A stretch of DNA of 64,000 nucleotides. It comes from Sphingomonas sp. Leaf343 (lineage in GTDB: Bacteria; Pseudomonadota; Alphaproteobacteria; Sphingomonadales; Sphingomonadaceae). The notes under the pieces were generated by a model that saw only the letters and a program-made list of their open reading frames with translations, was not told where the DNA came from and did not search any database. Location of the stretch: the NCBI RefSeq assembly GCF_001423765.1, contig NZ_LMPG01000001.1, positions 626,073-690,072 of the forward strand, given 5' to 3'. This document shows, in pieces, positions 9,381-19,661 of the stretch (positions are counted from its first letter, which is position 1; each line of letters begins with the position of its first letter). The position numbers and the translations under genes were made by a program.

Positions 9381-12080
9381 TCAGCCGGCTTGATCTGCGT
9401 CATGCCCGATCCGGACGGTGGTGGAAAGCCGCTCGGCGACCCGCGCGACCGCGTCTTCCAGCGTGACCCGCGAAACTTGCACGCCGGAAGGAAACGCATC
9501 CAGCAACCGCGACGGCATTGCCGCCGACAGCAGCACGAACGCGCCGCGATCGTCCGCCCGCCGGATCAGCCGCCCGAACGCCTGCGCCAGCCGCGCGCGG
9601 ACGATGCGGTCGTCATAGGCCGACCCGCCCCCCGCCAGCTTGCGCGCGGCGTGCAGCACCGTCGGTTTCGGCCACGGCACTCCTTCCATGACGACGAGGC
9701 GCAGCGACGTGCCGGGCACGTCGACCCCGTCGCGCAGTGCATCGGTGCCCAGCAGCGACGCCGTCGGATCGTCGCGAAAGATATCGACCAGCGTCCCCGT
9801 GTCGATCGGATCGACATGCTGCGCGTGCAGCGGCAGGCCACCGCGCGCCAGCCGGTCGGCGATCCGCGCATGCACTGCGCGCAGCCGCCGGATCGCGGTG
9901 AACAGCCCCAGCGTGCCGCCGTTCGCCGCCTCGATCAGTCGCGCATAGGCGTTGGCGAGTGCCGGTATGTCGCCGCGCTTCACGTCGGTGACGATCAGCA
10001 CCTCGGCGTTGTTGGCGTAATCGAACGGGCTCTCGACCTGAAACCGGGCGGGTGCGCGCGCCAGATGCGGAGCCCCCGTCCGCGCCTCCGCCACCGACCA
10101 GTCGCCGCCGCCGGTCAGCGTCGCCGACGTGACGAGCGCGCCGTGCGCCGGCTTCAGCACGATCTCCGCGAACGGACGCGTCGGGTCCAGCCACCGGCGA
10201 TGCAGGCCGATGTCGTACTCGCGCCCCTCGACCCGTTCGACCGACAGCCAGTCGACATGATCGGGATCGACCGGCCCGCCGACCCGCGCCAGCAGCGCCA
10301 GCCACGCCGCGACCGTCTCCGCCCGCCACCCGATCGACGCGATCGCCCCTTCGACCCGCGCCCGCGCCTGTCCATCGAGCCAGTCCGGCCCCTCCGCCAA
10401 CACCGCCTCCAGCCGCCGCCCCAGCGTCACCAGCGGCCGCACCAGCGCATCGAGTGCGGCGGCGGCGGGGGCGGCGGCCTCGATCAGCTCGGGCGTCGGT
10501 TCGGCCAGTTCGGTTTCCAGCCCATATCCTGCGTCGCCCGGCTGTTCGGCGCGTGCGTAGGTCAGGCCGCGTACCGCCGCGAGCAACGCCTCGATCGGCC
10601 CGAACGGCTGCCCCTCGTTCAGCCGCCCCAGCCAGCCATCAGCCGCCAGCGCCTGCGCAGCCTGCACCGCATCGGCGATCGCGACCCCGCCCGCCTCGTC
10701 GTAGCTGGCGACATCCGACAGGCGCGCCTGCAACCCGCGCCGCCGCCCGCGCCCGCCCGCTTCGGGACCCAGGATCCAGCGGCGCAGCTCGATCGTCTCC
10801 GATCCGGTCAGCGCCACGCCGAACATCGCGTCGGCCGCGTCGAACAGATGGTGCCCCTCGTCGAAGACATAGCGGGTGGGCCGCGTCGCCACCTCGCGTC
10901 CGCGCGCGGCGTTGACCATCACCAGTGCATGGTTGGCGATGACGATGTCCGCATCCGCGCTCGCCCGCGCCGCGCGCTCGATGAAGCATTTGCGGTAATG
11001 CGGGCACCCGGCATAGACGCATTCGCCGCGCCGGTCGGTCAGCGCCGCCGGCCCATTGCGCCGGAACAGCGTCGGCAGCCAGCCGGGCAGGTCGCCGCCC
11101 ACCATGTCGCCGTCTGCACTATACGCCGCCCAGCGCGCCACTAGTTGCGCCAGCACCGCGGCCCGGCCCGCGAAGCCGCCCTGCAACGCATCCTCCAGAT
11201 TCAGCAGGCACAGATAGTTCTCGCGTCCCTTGCGCGTCACCACACGCTCACGTCGCAGCACAGGGTCGGGATAGAGTCGCTGCGTCTCCGCCGCCAATTG
11301 CCGTTGCAGCGCCTTGGTATAGGTCGAAATCCACACCGCGCCGCCCGCCCGTTGCGACCACAGCGAGGCGGGCGCGAGATAGCCCAGCGTCTTGCCGATG
11401 CCGGTGCCCGCCTCCGCCAGCACCATGTTCGGCGACTCGCGCACGGCGCGCGGCGCGAAGGCGGCGGTCGCGGCGGCGGCATAGGCCCGCTGCCCCGGCC
11501 GTTCCTCCGCCAGTCCGCCGGTGAGTTCCGCCAGCCGCGCCTCGCTGTCGCCCGGCTCGATCTCGATCGTGCGCGGCGCAGGGCGGGGCGCACCCTCCTC
11601 CCATTCCGGTAAGCGCGAAAACAGCCAGCGCTCGTCCACCTGCGGCTTGACGATACGCGGTCCGACGACGGGGGCCCACGCCCATCTCAGCCGGCCGAGC
11701 GACTGGACCGACGCCCACGCCCCCTCCCGCTCGCACCAGTCGCCGTCGGGCACCGCCAGCAACGCCGCCGTCGCCTCCAGCAGGAACGCCGCCACGTCCT
11801 CGTCGCGCTCGGGCGGCGACAGGTCGACCGCGCGCCCAAGTCCGGCCGGCGTCGGCACTGCGAACCGTGCGGGATGCAGGAATGCGTAGAGTTCGAGGAT
11901 GTCGAGGCCCGACAGTTCCGCGTAGCCCAGCCGCTGCCCGACCAGCGGCGCGTTCAGCAGGATCACCGGCGTATCGGCGGCGACGCGGATCGCCTCGCCA
12001 CGTCCTACCGGCCGCGTGCCTTCGGCGGTCGCAATCCAGATGCCGCCATGACTGGCGTGAAGGGCGGGGTAGGGGGACAC
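9381..12080 (-). CDS. ATP-dependent DNA helicase, DinG/XPD family
   Basis: An 899-residue superfamily 2 helicase. Walker A AEAGTGIGKT is at residues 222-231, and the Walker B variant VFDEGHH follows about 190 residues later. Between them are cysteines in YLCLLN and CVYAGCPHYRKC, the pattern of the 4Fe-4S domain of DinG/XPD helicases (about residues 285-365). The N-terminal ~200 residues are an extension not found in E. coli DinG. C-terminal motifs V and VI are in LLGTDALRDGVDVPG and QAFGRLIRRADDRG. It probably unwinds DNA:RNA or DNA structures in repair, as DinG does. It is followed closely by sixA. Confidence 0.88.
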   Translation of the reverse strand: MSPYPALHASHGGIWIATAEGTRPVGRGEAIRVAADTPVILLNAPLVGQRLGYAELSGLDILELYAFLHPARFAVPTPAGLGRAVDLSPPERDEDVAAFLLEATAALLAVPDGDWCEREGAWASVQSLGRLRWAWAPVVGPRIVKPQVDERWLFSRLPEWEEGAPRPAPRTIEIEPGDSEARLAELTGGLAEERPGQRAYAAAATAAFAPRAVRESPNMVLAEAGTGIGKTLGYLAPASLWSQRAGGAVWISTYTKALQRQLAAETQRLYPDPVLRRERVVTRKGRENYLCLLNLEDALQGGFAGRAAVLAQLVARWAAYSADGDMVGGDLPGWLPTLFRRNGPAALTDRRGECVYAGCPHYRKCFIERAARASADADIVIANHALVMVNAARGREVATRPTRYVFDEGHHLFDAADAMFGVALTGSETIELRRWILGPEAGGRGRRRGLQARLSDVASYDEAGGVAIADAVQAAQALAADGWLGRLNEGQPFGPIEALLAAVRGLTYARAEQPGDAGYGLETELAEPTPELIEAAAPAAAALDALVRPLVTLGRRLEAVLAEGPDWLDGQARARVEGAIASIGWRAETVAAWLALLARVGGPVDPDHVDWLSVERVEGREYDIGLHRRWLDPTRPFAEIVLKPAHGALVTSATLTGGGDWSVAEARTGAPHLARAPARFQVESPFDYANNAEVLIVTDVKRGDIPALANAYARLIEAANGGTLGLFTAIRRLRAVHARIADRLARGGLPLHAQHVDPIDTGTLVDIFRDDPTASLLGTDALRDGVDVPGTSLRLVVMEGVPWPKPTVLHAARKLAGGGSAYDDRIVRARLAQAFGRLIRRADDRGAFVLLSAAMPSRLLDAFPSGVQVSRVTLEDAVARVAERLSTTVRIGHDADQAG

Positions 12081-12111
12081 GTAACCGTTCTAGCGGAACG
12101 AAGCGTGAATG

Positions 12112-12678
12112 CTAGAGAATGCCGTGCCCGTCGATCGTCAGGTCCGGCAACGTCGCGCTCTGCAATGCCCCCGCCAGCGAGACTATCCGGCTGTCGGCGT
12201 AGCTGCCGTCCACCGGCGTCCAGAACTGATGCACTTGCCGCCCGTCGACATCGACCACCCAATATTCGGGGATGTTGTTGACGGCATACAGCGTGCGCTT
12301 TCCGCCCAGATCCCGTCGCAGCGTGCTGTCGGAGACTTCGATGACGATCGCGACCTGCTCGACCCTGAAATAGCTTCGATCCGCCACCGCCCGCGCGATC
12401 AGGATGTCCGGGTTCGGCAGATTATGGGGCGGCAGTGCCAGGCTCGCCTCGGGCAGGGCCATGAGCGGTGACGCCATCGCTTCCAGCGCCACCTGCAATC
12501 GGAAGGCCAATCTGGCCTGAACGACGGTATGCGCCTGAAACTGGGCATTCACGGTGATGATGGCCCCCTCGACCAGCTCGACCTTCTGGTCTTCGAACGC
12601 GCCGGCCCGGTCGAGCAGTTCGTAATCCTCGATACGCAACCTGAACGGTTGCAGGTCGGATGACGGCATCATGTTCAT
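12112..12678 (-). CDS. Uma2-family (DUF820) PD-(D/E)XK nuclease-like protein
   Basis: A 188-residue protein of the Uma2/DUF820 family, which has a restriction-endonuclease-like fold. The putative active-site residues are Asp in LPNPDILIAR and Glu in VAIVIEVSDST, followed by the conserved DLGGKRTLYAVNNIPEYWVVD. A second ATG lies two codons in (MNMM start). The family is widespread and multicopy in bacteria, and its biological role is unsettled. A second copy lies at 35407-35970. It is 31 bases upstream of the helicase start in the same direction. Confidence 0.85.
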   Translation of the reverse strand: MNMMPSSDLQPFRLRIEDYELLDRAGAFEDQKVELVEGAIITVNAQFQAHTVVQARLAFRLQVALEAMASPLMALPEASLALPPHNLPNPDILIARAVADRSYFRVEQVAIVIEVSDSTLRRDLGGKRTLYAVNNIPEYWVVDVDGRQVHQFWTPVDGSYADSRIVSLAGALQSATLPDLTIDGHGIL

Positions 12679-12721
12679 GGCGATACGCTTCTATCACTCA
12701 CGCGGGCCGACCCCAAGCCTT

Positions 12722-13726
12722 TCAGCGCAACGAGCGCGCGATCAGATCCTTCAGCCGCGCCAGCATTCCCGGCGTCCGTTCGCCCAGCACGCCGCGCGCG
12801 TCGGGCGGCAGATGCGCGACCGGATCTGCGGCGTGGAAGACATAATGGTCGAACATCGCTCGCCACGCCTCGCGCTCGCGCTGAGGCACCGGCCCCAGCG
12901 TCAGGATCGCGTGGTACAGCGCGCTCAGCGGCGTCGTCGTTCCCGCCGGCGCATCCCGCCACCAGTAATTGACCATCGCACCGATCTCATCCAGCCCGCG
13001 TACCGCGTGCCACCAGAGCGAGGGCATATACAGCACGTCGCCCGGCTCCAACTCGGCGACCTGCGCCTGCTCCAGCGCCGCGGCGAACTTCGGATGTCGG
13101 GCGAAATCGGGTGCATCGACATCGACCAGGCTCGATGGCTGCCCCGCCAGCGTCAGGTCGAGCGGTCCGACATACAGGTTCGCGACCTGATCGGTCGGAA
13201 ATAGCGTGAACCGCCGCCGCCCCGCCACCACGCACGCCAGATTCTGCGGCAAGTCCCAGTGCGCTGCCGTCTTCGTCCGGTTGCCCAGCCACAGCGACAC
13301 CAGCATCCGCCCGTCCGCATCCAGCAGCGGCATCGCGTTCTCGGCGCGAAAGCCGGGCACATGCTTCGCCACCGGCAGCGCGCCGGCATAGATCGCGAAC
13401 GGGCTGGCGCTCCCCCGCTGGCGCAGCAACAGGTCGAGCAACTGGTCGATCGTCGCCAGCCGCCGGTCGTGATTATACCCTTCGAAATCCTCGCTGAAGC
13501 CGAACCGCCCGTCGATCGCCGGATCGCCGAACCACGCCTCCGCCGGCTCGTCCGTCGCCCGCGCACGCAGATACGCGGCCAGCGCCTCCGCCCCCTCGCG
13601 CGCGGCCGTCACGATCGGCCAGTCCGCCACCAGCCCGCGTAGCACCGCGGGTCGTCCCGCGGGCACGATCTCCGCCTCGAACCGCGCGCGGTCGATCTCG
13701 TAATATTCCGGAACGCTGCTCGTCAC
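12722..13726 (-). CDS. Cupin-like (cupin_8, JmjC-type) oxygenase family protein
   Basis: A 334-residue protein of the JmjC-like cupin_8 family of Fe(II)/2-oxoglutarate hydroxylases. The facial triad can be read as the H and D of [10 protein letters not shown] (near residue 157) and the H of [11 protein letters not shown] (near 239). The N-terminal [11 protein letters not shown] and middle [14 protein letters not shown] segments are typical of sphingomonad members. The substrate is unknown. It is divergent from lysK, whose start is 48 bases away, and is followed by the Uma2 gene 43 bases downstream. Confidence 0.85.
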   Translation of the reverse strand: MTSSVPEYYEIDRARFEAEIVPAGRPAVLRGLVADWPIVTAAREGAEALAAYLRARATDEPAEAWFGDPAIDGRFGFSEDFEGYNHDRRLATIDQLLDLLLRQRGSASPFAIYAGALPVAKHVPGFRAENAMPLLDADGRMLVSLWLGNRTKTAAHWDLPQNLACVVAGRRRFTLFPTDQVANLYVGPLDLTLAGQPSSLVDVDAPDFARHPKFAAALEQAQVAELEPGDVLYMPSLWWHAVRGLDEIGAMVNYWWRDAPAGTTTPLSALYHAILTLGPVPQREREAWRAMFDHYVFHAADPVAHLPPDARGVLGERTPGMLARLKDLIARSLR

Positions 13727-13761
13727 GGCCCACAGGGTAGCAGCGCGCCGCAGGTGGAGCT

Positions 13762-13766
13762 AGGAG
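13762..13766 (+). promoter_or_regulatory. Ribosome binding site deciding the lysK start
   Basis: AGGAG lies 8 bases before the ATG at 13775. An in-frame GTG at 13754 is upstream of this site, so the ATG is preferred. Confidence 0.7.
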
Positions 13767-13774
13767 CCGGGACG

Positions 13775-15352
13775 ATGGTCGACGAAACACTGAGAACGGA
13801 GGCGCTGGCCTCCAAGGCATGGCCCTTCGAGGAGGCGCGCAAGCTGCTCGCGCGCTATCCGGATGGGAAAGCCAGCGGCCCGATCCTGTTCGAAACCGGC
13901 TATGGCCCCTCGGGCCTGCCGCATATCGGCACCTTCAACGAAGTGCTGCGCACGACGATGGTGCGTCAGGCGTTCCACGCCCTGTCCGATCAGCCGACGA
14001 AGCTGATCGCGTTCAGCGACGACATGGACGGCCTGCGCAAGGTGCCGGACAACGTGCCGAACGGTGACATGCTGCGCGCGCATCTTGGCAAGCCGCTGAC
14101 GACGATCCCCGATCCGTTCGGCACGCACGACAGCTTCGCCGCGCACAACAACGCCCGCCTCCGCGATTTCCTTGATCGCTACGGCTTTGAGTACGAGTTC
14201 GCCTCGTCGACCGAATATTACACCGGTGGCCGCTTCGACGAGGCGCTGAAGCTGGTGCTGCGCCACTTCCAGGGCATTCAGGACGTGATGCTGCCGACGC
14301 TGCGCGCGGAACGTCGCGCCACCTATTCGCCAGTGCTGCCGATCAGCCCGACGACGGGCGTCGTGTTGCAGGTCCCCGCCGAGGTGGTCGACGCCGATGC
14401 CGGCACGATCACGTTCGTGGATGAGGACGGTCAGCGCATCGTCCAGTCGGCGCTGGGCGGCCTGTCGAAGCTGCAATGGAAGGTCGACTGGGCGATGCGC
14501 TGGGTCGCGCTCGGCGTCGATTACGAGATGGCGGGCAAGGACCTGATCGATTCGGTCGTGCAGTCGTCGAAGATCGCCCGCGTCCTCGGCGGCCGCCCGC
14601 CGGAGGGCTTCAACTACGAGATGTTCCTCGACGAGCATGGCGAGAAGATCTCGAAGTCGAAGGGCAACGGCCTGTCGATGGACCAGTGGCTGACCTACGG
14701 CCCCGAGGAATCGCTCGCCTTCTTCGCCTATCGCGAGCCGAAAAAGGCCAAGCAATTGCACATGGGCGTGATCCCGCGCGCCGTGGACGACTATTGGCAG
14801 TTCCGCGCCAACTACCCGGCGCAGGATCTGAAGCAGCGGCTCGGCAACCCCGTCCACCACATCCATGACGGCAACGTCCCGACCGAAAAGCTGCCGGTGA
14901 CGTTCGGGCTGCTGCTCAACCTCGCCAGCCTGCCGGGCGTCGGCGATGCGCAGACGATGTGGCGCTTCCTGCAACGCTATGATGCCGGCCTGTCGCCGGA
15001 AGCGAACCCCGCGCTCGACCGGCTGGTCGGCTATGCCGTCGCCTATAGTCGCGATTTCGTCGCGCCGACGCTCGTCCGCCGCCCGCCGACCGACGCGGAG
15101 CGCGTGGCGCTGACCGAACTCGATGCGGCGCTGGCCCAACCGGTCGAGGGCGATGACATCGCCGGCGCCTTGCAGGACCGCGTCTACGAGATCGGCAAGG
15201 CGCATTACGGCAAGGAGGCGCTGCGCGACTGGTTCAAAACCCTGTACGAGACGCTGCTCGGATCGTCGCAGGGCCCGCGCATGGGCAGCTTCTTCGCGCT
15301 CTACGGCGTCGACAACAGCCGCACGCTGATTGCGGAGGCGATGGCGCGGTGA
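13775..15352 (+). CDS. lysK: Lysyl-tRNA synthetase, class I
   Basis: A 525-residue class I lysyl-tRNA synthetase, the archaeal-type enzyme used by most alphaproteobacteria in place of class II LysS. The HIGH-like motif is GLPHIGTF (residues 47-54) and the KMSKS-like motif is KISKSKGNG (starting at 291). The blocks [16 protein letters not shown] and [11 protein letters not shown] are also characteristic. No class II gene is visible. The window also carries a tRNA-Lys(UUU) at 49.7 kb, a substrate of this enzyme. The start is the ATG with an AGGAG site 8 bases upstream. Confidence 0.96.
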   Translation: MVDETLRTEALASKAWPFEEARKLLARYPDGKASGPILFETGYGPSGLPHIGTFNEVLRTTMVRQAFHALSDQPTKLIAFSDDMDGLRKVPDNVPNGDMLRAHLGKPLTTIPDPFGTHDSFAAHNNARLRDFLDRYGFEYEFASSTEYYTGGRFDEALKLVLRHFQGIQDVMLPTLRAERRATYSPVLPISPTTGVVLQVPAEVVDADAGTITFVDEDGQRIVQSALGGLSKLQWKVDWAMRWVALGVDYEMAGKDLIDSVVQSSKIARVLGGRPPEGFNYEMFLDEHGEKISKSKGNGLSMDQWLTYGPEESLAFFAYREPKKAKQLHMGVIPRAVDDYWQFRANYPAQDLKQRLGNPVHHIHDGNVPTEKLPVTFGLLLNLASLPGVGDAQTMWRFLQRYDAGLSPEANPALDRLVGYAVAYSRDFVAPTLVRRPPTDAERVALTELDAALAQPVEGDDIAGALQDRVYEIGKAHYGKEALRDWFKTLYETLLGSSQGPRMGSFFALYGVDNSRTLIAEAMAR

Positions 15353-15361
15353 CCGTTCCGC

Positions 15362-15781
15362 CTAGCTGACGACGCCGTCGGTACAGCGGATACGCATTCC
15401 CTTGGTCGTCACCAGCGCGGTTTCGCCGGGTTGCGCCTCGACCCGGCCGTCGCCCTTGCTGCTCGATACGACCAGGATCATCGGGCGGTCGACGACGCAG
15501 CGATATTCGGCCTTGGTCACGGTGCAGGCGCGCCGCAGCGTGGCTGCGTCGTCGGCAGACGGATTTCCCACCGGTTCGACGCTGAACCCGATCGACGCGG
15601 AGCCGCCGAGGAATGCCGCCTTCAGACCCGAGATGAGCCGGCCTTGCCACAGGTCCGGTTTGCTCGTGGGGCTCAACCCGATCTGCGGCGCGAGCCGCGC
15701 GCAGAAGCTCGGCCGCCGTTGCTGTGCCGCGGAGGCGCTGCTTCCGATAATCGACGGTATCGCGACGATCGCCAGTTTCAT
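15362..15781 (-). CDS. Secreted hypothetical protein
   Basis: A 139-residue protein that I do not recognise. It begins with a signal-peptide-like stretch MKLAIVAIPSIIGSSASA, and cleavage before AQQ is likely. The mature part has four cysteines (FCARL, RACTV, YRCVV, IRCTD), enough for two disulfides, and predicted beta-rich segments near the C-terminus. The frame stays open for more than 1 kb upstream, but that part is the shadow of nhaA. The start at 15781 is chosen for its signal sequence. Its stop is 9 bases from the convergent lysK stop. Confidence 0.75.
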   Translation of the reverse strand: MKLAIVAIPSIIGSSASAAQQRRPSFCARLAPQIGLSPTSKPDLWQGRLISGLKAAFLGGSASIGFSVEPVGNPSADDAATLRRACTVTKAEYRCVVDRPMILVVSSSKGDGRVEAQPGETALVTTKGMRIRCTDGVVS

Positions 15782-15976
15782 CCACCACTCCCCGGAACTC
15801 GCACGGTCCCCCCGGCGTGTCGGAACGATAGGGACGTTAGACGACAGGTGCGTGACAACCGCCGGTCCGACCCGGCTGATGTCGCCGGTCGTGTCGCGGC
15901 ACTTAGGGGGCACCGGATCGCGCCGGCCCTCCAAGCCGTATTCAGAACGCGCGTCCGATCGGCTAGGCCCCTTCGC

Positions 15977-17173
15977 ATGATCCGTCGTCGTCCTCTCTCC
16001 CCCCTTCGCGCCTTCCTCGTCGGAGAGGCGGGGGGCGGGGCCGTGCTGATGGCGGCGGCGGTCGTGGCCATGATCGCGGCCAACCTGCCGGCGACCGCGC
16101 CTGTCTATGAGGCGTTCCTGCACTGGACCACCGGCCCGACGATCGCACCCGCGCTGGGGCCGATGACGGTGCATCTGTGGATCAACGATGCGGCGATGGC
16201 CCTGTTCTTCCTGCTCGTGGGACTGGAGATCAAGCGGGAGCTGATCGACGGCCAGCTCGCCAACCCGAAGAAACGGCGCTTGCCGGTCATCGTCGCGGCG
16301 GCGGGAATGGCCGTTCCCGCGTTGATCTATCTTGCGGTCGCCGGCGGCACGCCCGGCCTCGCGCGCGGATGGGCGATCCCGGCGGCAACCGATATCGCCT
16401 TCGCGGTCGGCATTCTCGCGCTGCTCGGCAGCCGGGTGCCGCCGTCGCTGAAGATCTTCCTGACGGCGGTGGCGATCGTCGACGACATGGGCGCGGTGGC
16501 GATCATCGCGCTCGCCTACACGCCTGCGGTCGATCTCGGGGCGCTGGCGGCGGCGACGGGGACGCTGGCTGCGATGATGGCGCTCAACCGGCACAAGGTG
16601 GGCAGCGTTTGGCCGTACATGCTCGGCTTCGTCGTGCTCTGGTATTGCGTGCTGCTGTCCGGGGTCCACGCGACGGTGGCGGGCGTGCTGGCGGCGGCGG
16701 CGATCCCGCTGACGCTGTCGCCGGGGGTGCCGGACGAACCCGATTCGCCTCTCCACCGGATCGAACACGCGCTGGCGGGGCCGGTCCTGTACGGGATCGT
16801 GCCGCTGTTCGCCTTCGCCAATGCCGGCGTGTCGCTGCGCGGGCTGAGCCTGGAAACGCTGTCGCATCCGCTCGTCGTCGGCATCGCCGCCGGGCTGTTC
16901 GTCGGCAAGCAGGCGGGGGTGCTCGCCGCGATTTGGCTGGCGGAACGCTTTGGACTGGCGAAGCGGCCGGGCGGCGCGGGCTGGACGCAGGTCTATGGCG
17001 TCGCGCTGCTGGCCGGGATCGGCTTTACGATGAGCCTGTTCATCGGCCAACTCGCCTTTCCCGACAATCCGGTGCTGGCGGAGGAGGTGAAGCTGGGCGT
17101 TTTGGGCGGATCGATCGCCTCCGCGGTGATCGGCTATTGCGTCCTGCGCCTCGCCGCCTCCAAAATCCGGTGA
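15977..17173 (+). CDS. nhaA: Na+/H+ antiporter NhaA
   Basis: A 398-residue inner-membrane antiporter that exchanges two protons for one sodium ion, for sodium and alkaline pH tolerance. The paired aspartates of the ion site are in AIVDDMGAVAI, the unwound-helix block is IPAATDIAFAVG, and the conserved LLVGLEIKRELIDGQL and FANAGVSL segments are present. About eleven hydrophobic helices are evident. The frame is open upstream but lacks family sequence before MIRRRPLSPLR. It overlaps the next gene by one base (TGATG), so the two are probably translated together. Confidence 0.96.
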   Translation: MIRRRPLSPLRAFLVGEAGGGAVLMAAAVVAMIAANLPATAPVYEAFLHWTTGPTIAPALGPMTVHLWINDAAMALFFLLVGLEIKRELIDGQLANPKKRRLPVIVAAAGMAVPALIYLAVAGGTPGLARGWAIPAATDIAFAVGILALLGSRVPPSLKIFLTAVAIVDDMGAVAIIALAYTPAVDLGALAAATGTLAAMMALNRHKVGSVWPYMLGFVVLWYCVLLSGVHATVAGVLAAAAIPLTLSPGVPDEPDSPLHRIEHALAGPVLYGIVPLFAFANAGVSLRGLSLETLSHPLVVGIAAGLFVGKQAGVLAAIWLAERFGLAKRPGGAGWTQVYGVALLAGIGFTMSLFIGQLAFPDNPVLAEEVKLGVLGGSIASAVIGYCVLRLAASKIR

Positions 17174-18183
17174 TGCAACGCTTCTTTGCCCCCGCCCAGC
17201 TCAGCCACGCGCCCGCCCGCGAACTGCACAATGGCGACTTTGCCGATTATGCCGAGACGCCTGCGCGTGCGGAGGCGATCCTGCGGGCGATCGGCGGCGC
17301 GGACCAGCCGGAGGATCGCGGCGAAGCCGCCATTCTCGCCGTGCACACCCCGGACTACATCGCCTTCCTGAAGGATGCCGCGCGCCTGTGGCAGGCGGCG
17401 GGCCGCCCCGGCGACGCCATCCCCTACGCCTTCCCGATCGTCGGCCGCCGTCCGCTGAAGCTCGACCGTATCGACGCGTTGCTCGGTCGCCACGGCTTCG
17501 ATGCCACGACGCCGATCACGCCCGACACCTGGACGGCCGCCTATGCCAGCGCGCAGACGGCGCTCGCCGCCACTTACGCGGTTCTCGGCGGAGAGCCGGC
17601 GGCATTCGCGCTCTGCCGGCCGCCGGGCCACCACGCCGGCGCGGATTATTGCGGCGGCTATTGCCATCTGAACGTCGCCGCCATCGCCGCACAGGCGGCC
17701 CGCGACGCGGGAAAGGAGCGGGTCGCGATCCTCGACATCGACTATCATCATGGCAACGGCACGCAGGATATCTTCTGGACGCGCGACGACGTTTTCTACG
17801 CCTCCGTCCACGCGGACCCGGCATCCGACTATCCCTTCTACTGGGGGCATGCCGATGAAACCGGAGAGGGTGAGGGCAGGGGAGCGACGCTCAACCTGCC
17901 ACTGCCGCATGGCACGACGCGCGAGGTATTCCGCGCCGCACAGGCGACGGCGCTGGACGCGATCGCGGCGTTCGATCCCGGGTTGCTGGTCGTCAGCTTC
18001 GGCGCGGACACGTGGGAGGGCGACCCGATCTCCCGCTTCGCGCTCACGACCGCCGACTACCCCGTGCTCGCCGCCGACATCGCCGCGCGCGGCTGGCCGA
18101 CGGTGATCGTGATGGAGGGGGGCTATGCCGTCGATGCTCTGGGAACGAACGTCGCCGGTTTCCTGTCGGGCTTCGACGGCTAG
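17173..18183 (+). CDS. Histone deacetylase family protein, acetylpolyamine amidohydrolase-like
   Basis: A 336-residue arginase/deacetylase-fold zinc hydrolase. Visible motifs are RPPGHHAGADYCGGYC (near 150), the zinc-binding DIDYHHGNGTQDIF (near 190), SFGADTWEGDP and EGGYAVDALG. The CGGYC loop and the length resemble bacterial acetylpolyamine amidohydrolases (AphA/AphB type), which release acetate from acetylputrescine or acetylcadaverine. Polyamine genes aguA and aguB are also in this window, but 28 kb away. Coupling to nhaA by a one-base overlap suggests shared expression. The exact substrate is inference. Confidence 0.88.
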   Translation: MQRFFAPAQLSHAPARELHNGDFADYAETPARAEAILRAIGGADQPEDRGEAAILAVHTPDYIAFLKDAARLWQAAGRPGDAIPYAFPIVGRRPLKLDRIDALLGRHGFDATTPITPDTWTAAYASAQTALAATYAVLGGEPAAFALCRPPGHHAGADYCGGYCHLNVAAIAAQAARDAGKERVAILDIDYHHGNGTQDIFWTRDDVFYASVHADPASDYPFYWGHADETGEGEGRGATLNLPLPHGTTREVFRAAQATALDAIAAFDPGLLVVSFGADTWEGDPISRFALTTADYPVLAADIAARGWPTVIVMEGGYAVDALGTNVAGFLSGFDG

Positions 18184-19661
18184 GCGGCGGAGGTCGCGCG
18201 GCGTCCGTGGAACAGCCACAGCGTCGCACCCGCCAGAACCACCGCGACCGCATCGATGGCGATCGGCCCCGCCGTGACGGGACGCAACAGGACGACATGT
18301 CCGATCGCCGTCCCCAGGATCGCGCTCAGGGCGACCGCGCGCAGCCGGACCGCCGTCGCCAAGCCCGGCCGGACCAGCGCGCCGACCAGCATCGCCAGCA
18401 TCAACCCCCAGAACCCGGCCGCGAGGGGCGCATCCGGTCCGGCCGCTCCACGCAGCCACAGCGCGCCGAGCAGCGCCAGCGGCGTGCCCCACACCACCAC
18501 CGCCCAGCATGCGGCCATGCGGCGGCTGTGCAGCCCGCGGCGGCGGCGCTTCTCCAGCCACAGCGACGTACCCGTCGCCGTGATGACGCACAGCCCCACG
18601 CCGAGCAGCATGTAGACCAGCTCCACCGCCAGCCCGCCGAAATTGCCGAAGTGCAGGTTGTACGCGGACGCCGCCGCCTGCCGTCCGATCGGCCCGTCGG
18701 ACAACCCGACCTTGCCATGCGCCACGCCGCGCCCGTCGAAGACATAGGTTTCGCCGTAGATCAGCCGGCGAGGATGTTCGGCGATGATCTGGACGTGCTG
18801 GCCGCGCGTGCCGGGGTCATGGGCGATCACATAGGTCGGCGTGGTGCCCGGAGCCTGCGCCGCCTGATTGCGGATCGCCGCGGCCAGATCGGGGAGGGGC
18901 CCGCGCGCGGCATCGGGTTTCGGTTCGTTGCCGAAGATCGTCGCATAGACCGGCTCGATCGCGCCGTTGGTATAGGCGCGCGCCAGCAGGGTCGCACCGA
19001 CGCTGCCCAGCCCGATGAACGCCCCCGTTAGCGCAATCGCCAGCACGAACGGCAGCGTCCACACGCCCAGCCGGTTGTGCCAGTCGGCCCGCGCCAGTTG
19101 CCCGTCATGCCTCGTCCGCAGACGGAACGCGTCGCGGATGATCCTCGGATGCGCGAGCACGCCAGTCACGACCAGCCCAACCAGCAGCACGCCGAACGCC
19201 CCGACCACGATCAGGCCCAGTGTCGCGGGCAGATGCAGATATTCGTGCAGGCCGATGACGAATTCGGTCCAGGCATGCGCTTCCCGGCCGACGACCCTGC
19301 CCGCGCCGTCGACGTACCACGCACCGTTGTCGGTCGTCACGACGGCACGCGGCAGGTCCGGCGTCGGCATCCGGATATACAGGTGCGTCGTGCGTGGCTT
19401 GCCCGCCTCGCTGGCTGCGACGGCGATCATCGCCGCCTGCGCCGCCGCTGGCGACAGCGTCGCGGTTTCGGCGATGTTGGGCTGTTCCCAGCGTTGCCAG
19501 CGATCGTGGATCACGATCACCGATCCGGTCAGGGCGATGATGTAGAGCAGCGCGCTGGCCAGCAGCCCGATCGCGGCGTGACCGCCCAGCGCGCGCTGCA
19601 CCAGCGTCGCGGGCGGGGGTGCGACAGGCGTGGCGGCCTTGATCCTGAAGGGCGCGTTCAT
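18180..19661 (-). CDS. PepSY-associated TM protein, probable iron-uptake reductase
   Basis: A 493-residue membrane protein of the PepSY_TM family. An N-terminal helix with the conserved GLLASALLYIIALTGSVIV starts near residue 30. Further helices follow near 165-185 (LIVVGAFGVLLVGLVVTGV), 220, 345, and three to four near the C-terminus. PepSY segments lie between them (EPVYATIFG, GRGVAHGKVG). Such proteins accompany siderophore TonB receptors and may reduce ferric siderophores at the inner membrane. Its start overlaps the preceding 181-residue gene by 4 bases (ATGA). Its stop overlaps the convergent deacetylase stop. No TonB receptor is adjacent. Confidence 0.85.
   Translation of the reverse strand: MNAPFRIKAATPVAPPPATLVQRALGGHAAIGLLASALLYIIALTGSVIVIHDRWQRWEQPNIAETATLSPAAAQAAMIAVAASEAGKPRTTHLYIRMPTPDLPRAVVTTDNGAWYVDGAGRVVGREAHAWTEFVIGLHEYLHLPATLGLIVVGAFGVLLVGLVVTGVLAHPRIIRDAFRLRTRHDGQLARADWHNRLGVWTLPFVLAIALTGAFIGLGSVGATLLARAYTNGAIEPVYATIFGNEPKPDAARGPLPDLAAAIRNQAAQAPGTTPTYVIAHDPGTRGQHVQIIAEHPRRLIYGETYVFDGRGVAHGKVGLSDGPIGRQAAASAYNLHFGNFGGLAVELVYMLLGVGLCVITATGTSLWLEKRRRRGLHSRRMAACWAVVVWGTPLALLGALWLRGAAGPDAPLAAGFWGLMLAMLVGALVRPGLATAVRLRAVALSAILGTAIGHVVLLRPVTAGPIAIDAVAVVLAGATLWLFHGRRATSAA

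Noticed and set aside
9285-11144. 619-codon plus-strand frame
   Set aside because: Shadow of the DinG-type helicase with an Arg/Gln/Pro-rich composition and no motif.
15431-15976. N-terminal extension of the nhaA frame by about 180 codons
   Set aside because: The added sequence is antisense to the secreted 139-residue gene, has no NhaA family sequence, and NhaA length is normal from 15977.
15782-17050. Long minus-strand open frame upstream of the 139-residue secreted protein
   Set aside because: It is the shadow of nhaA: Arg/Gln/His-rich with no domain, typical of antisense frames in GC-rich DNA.
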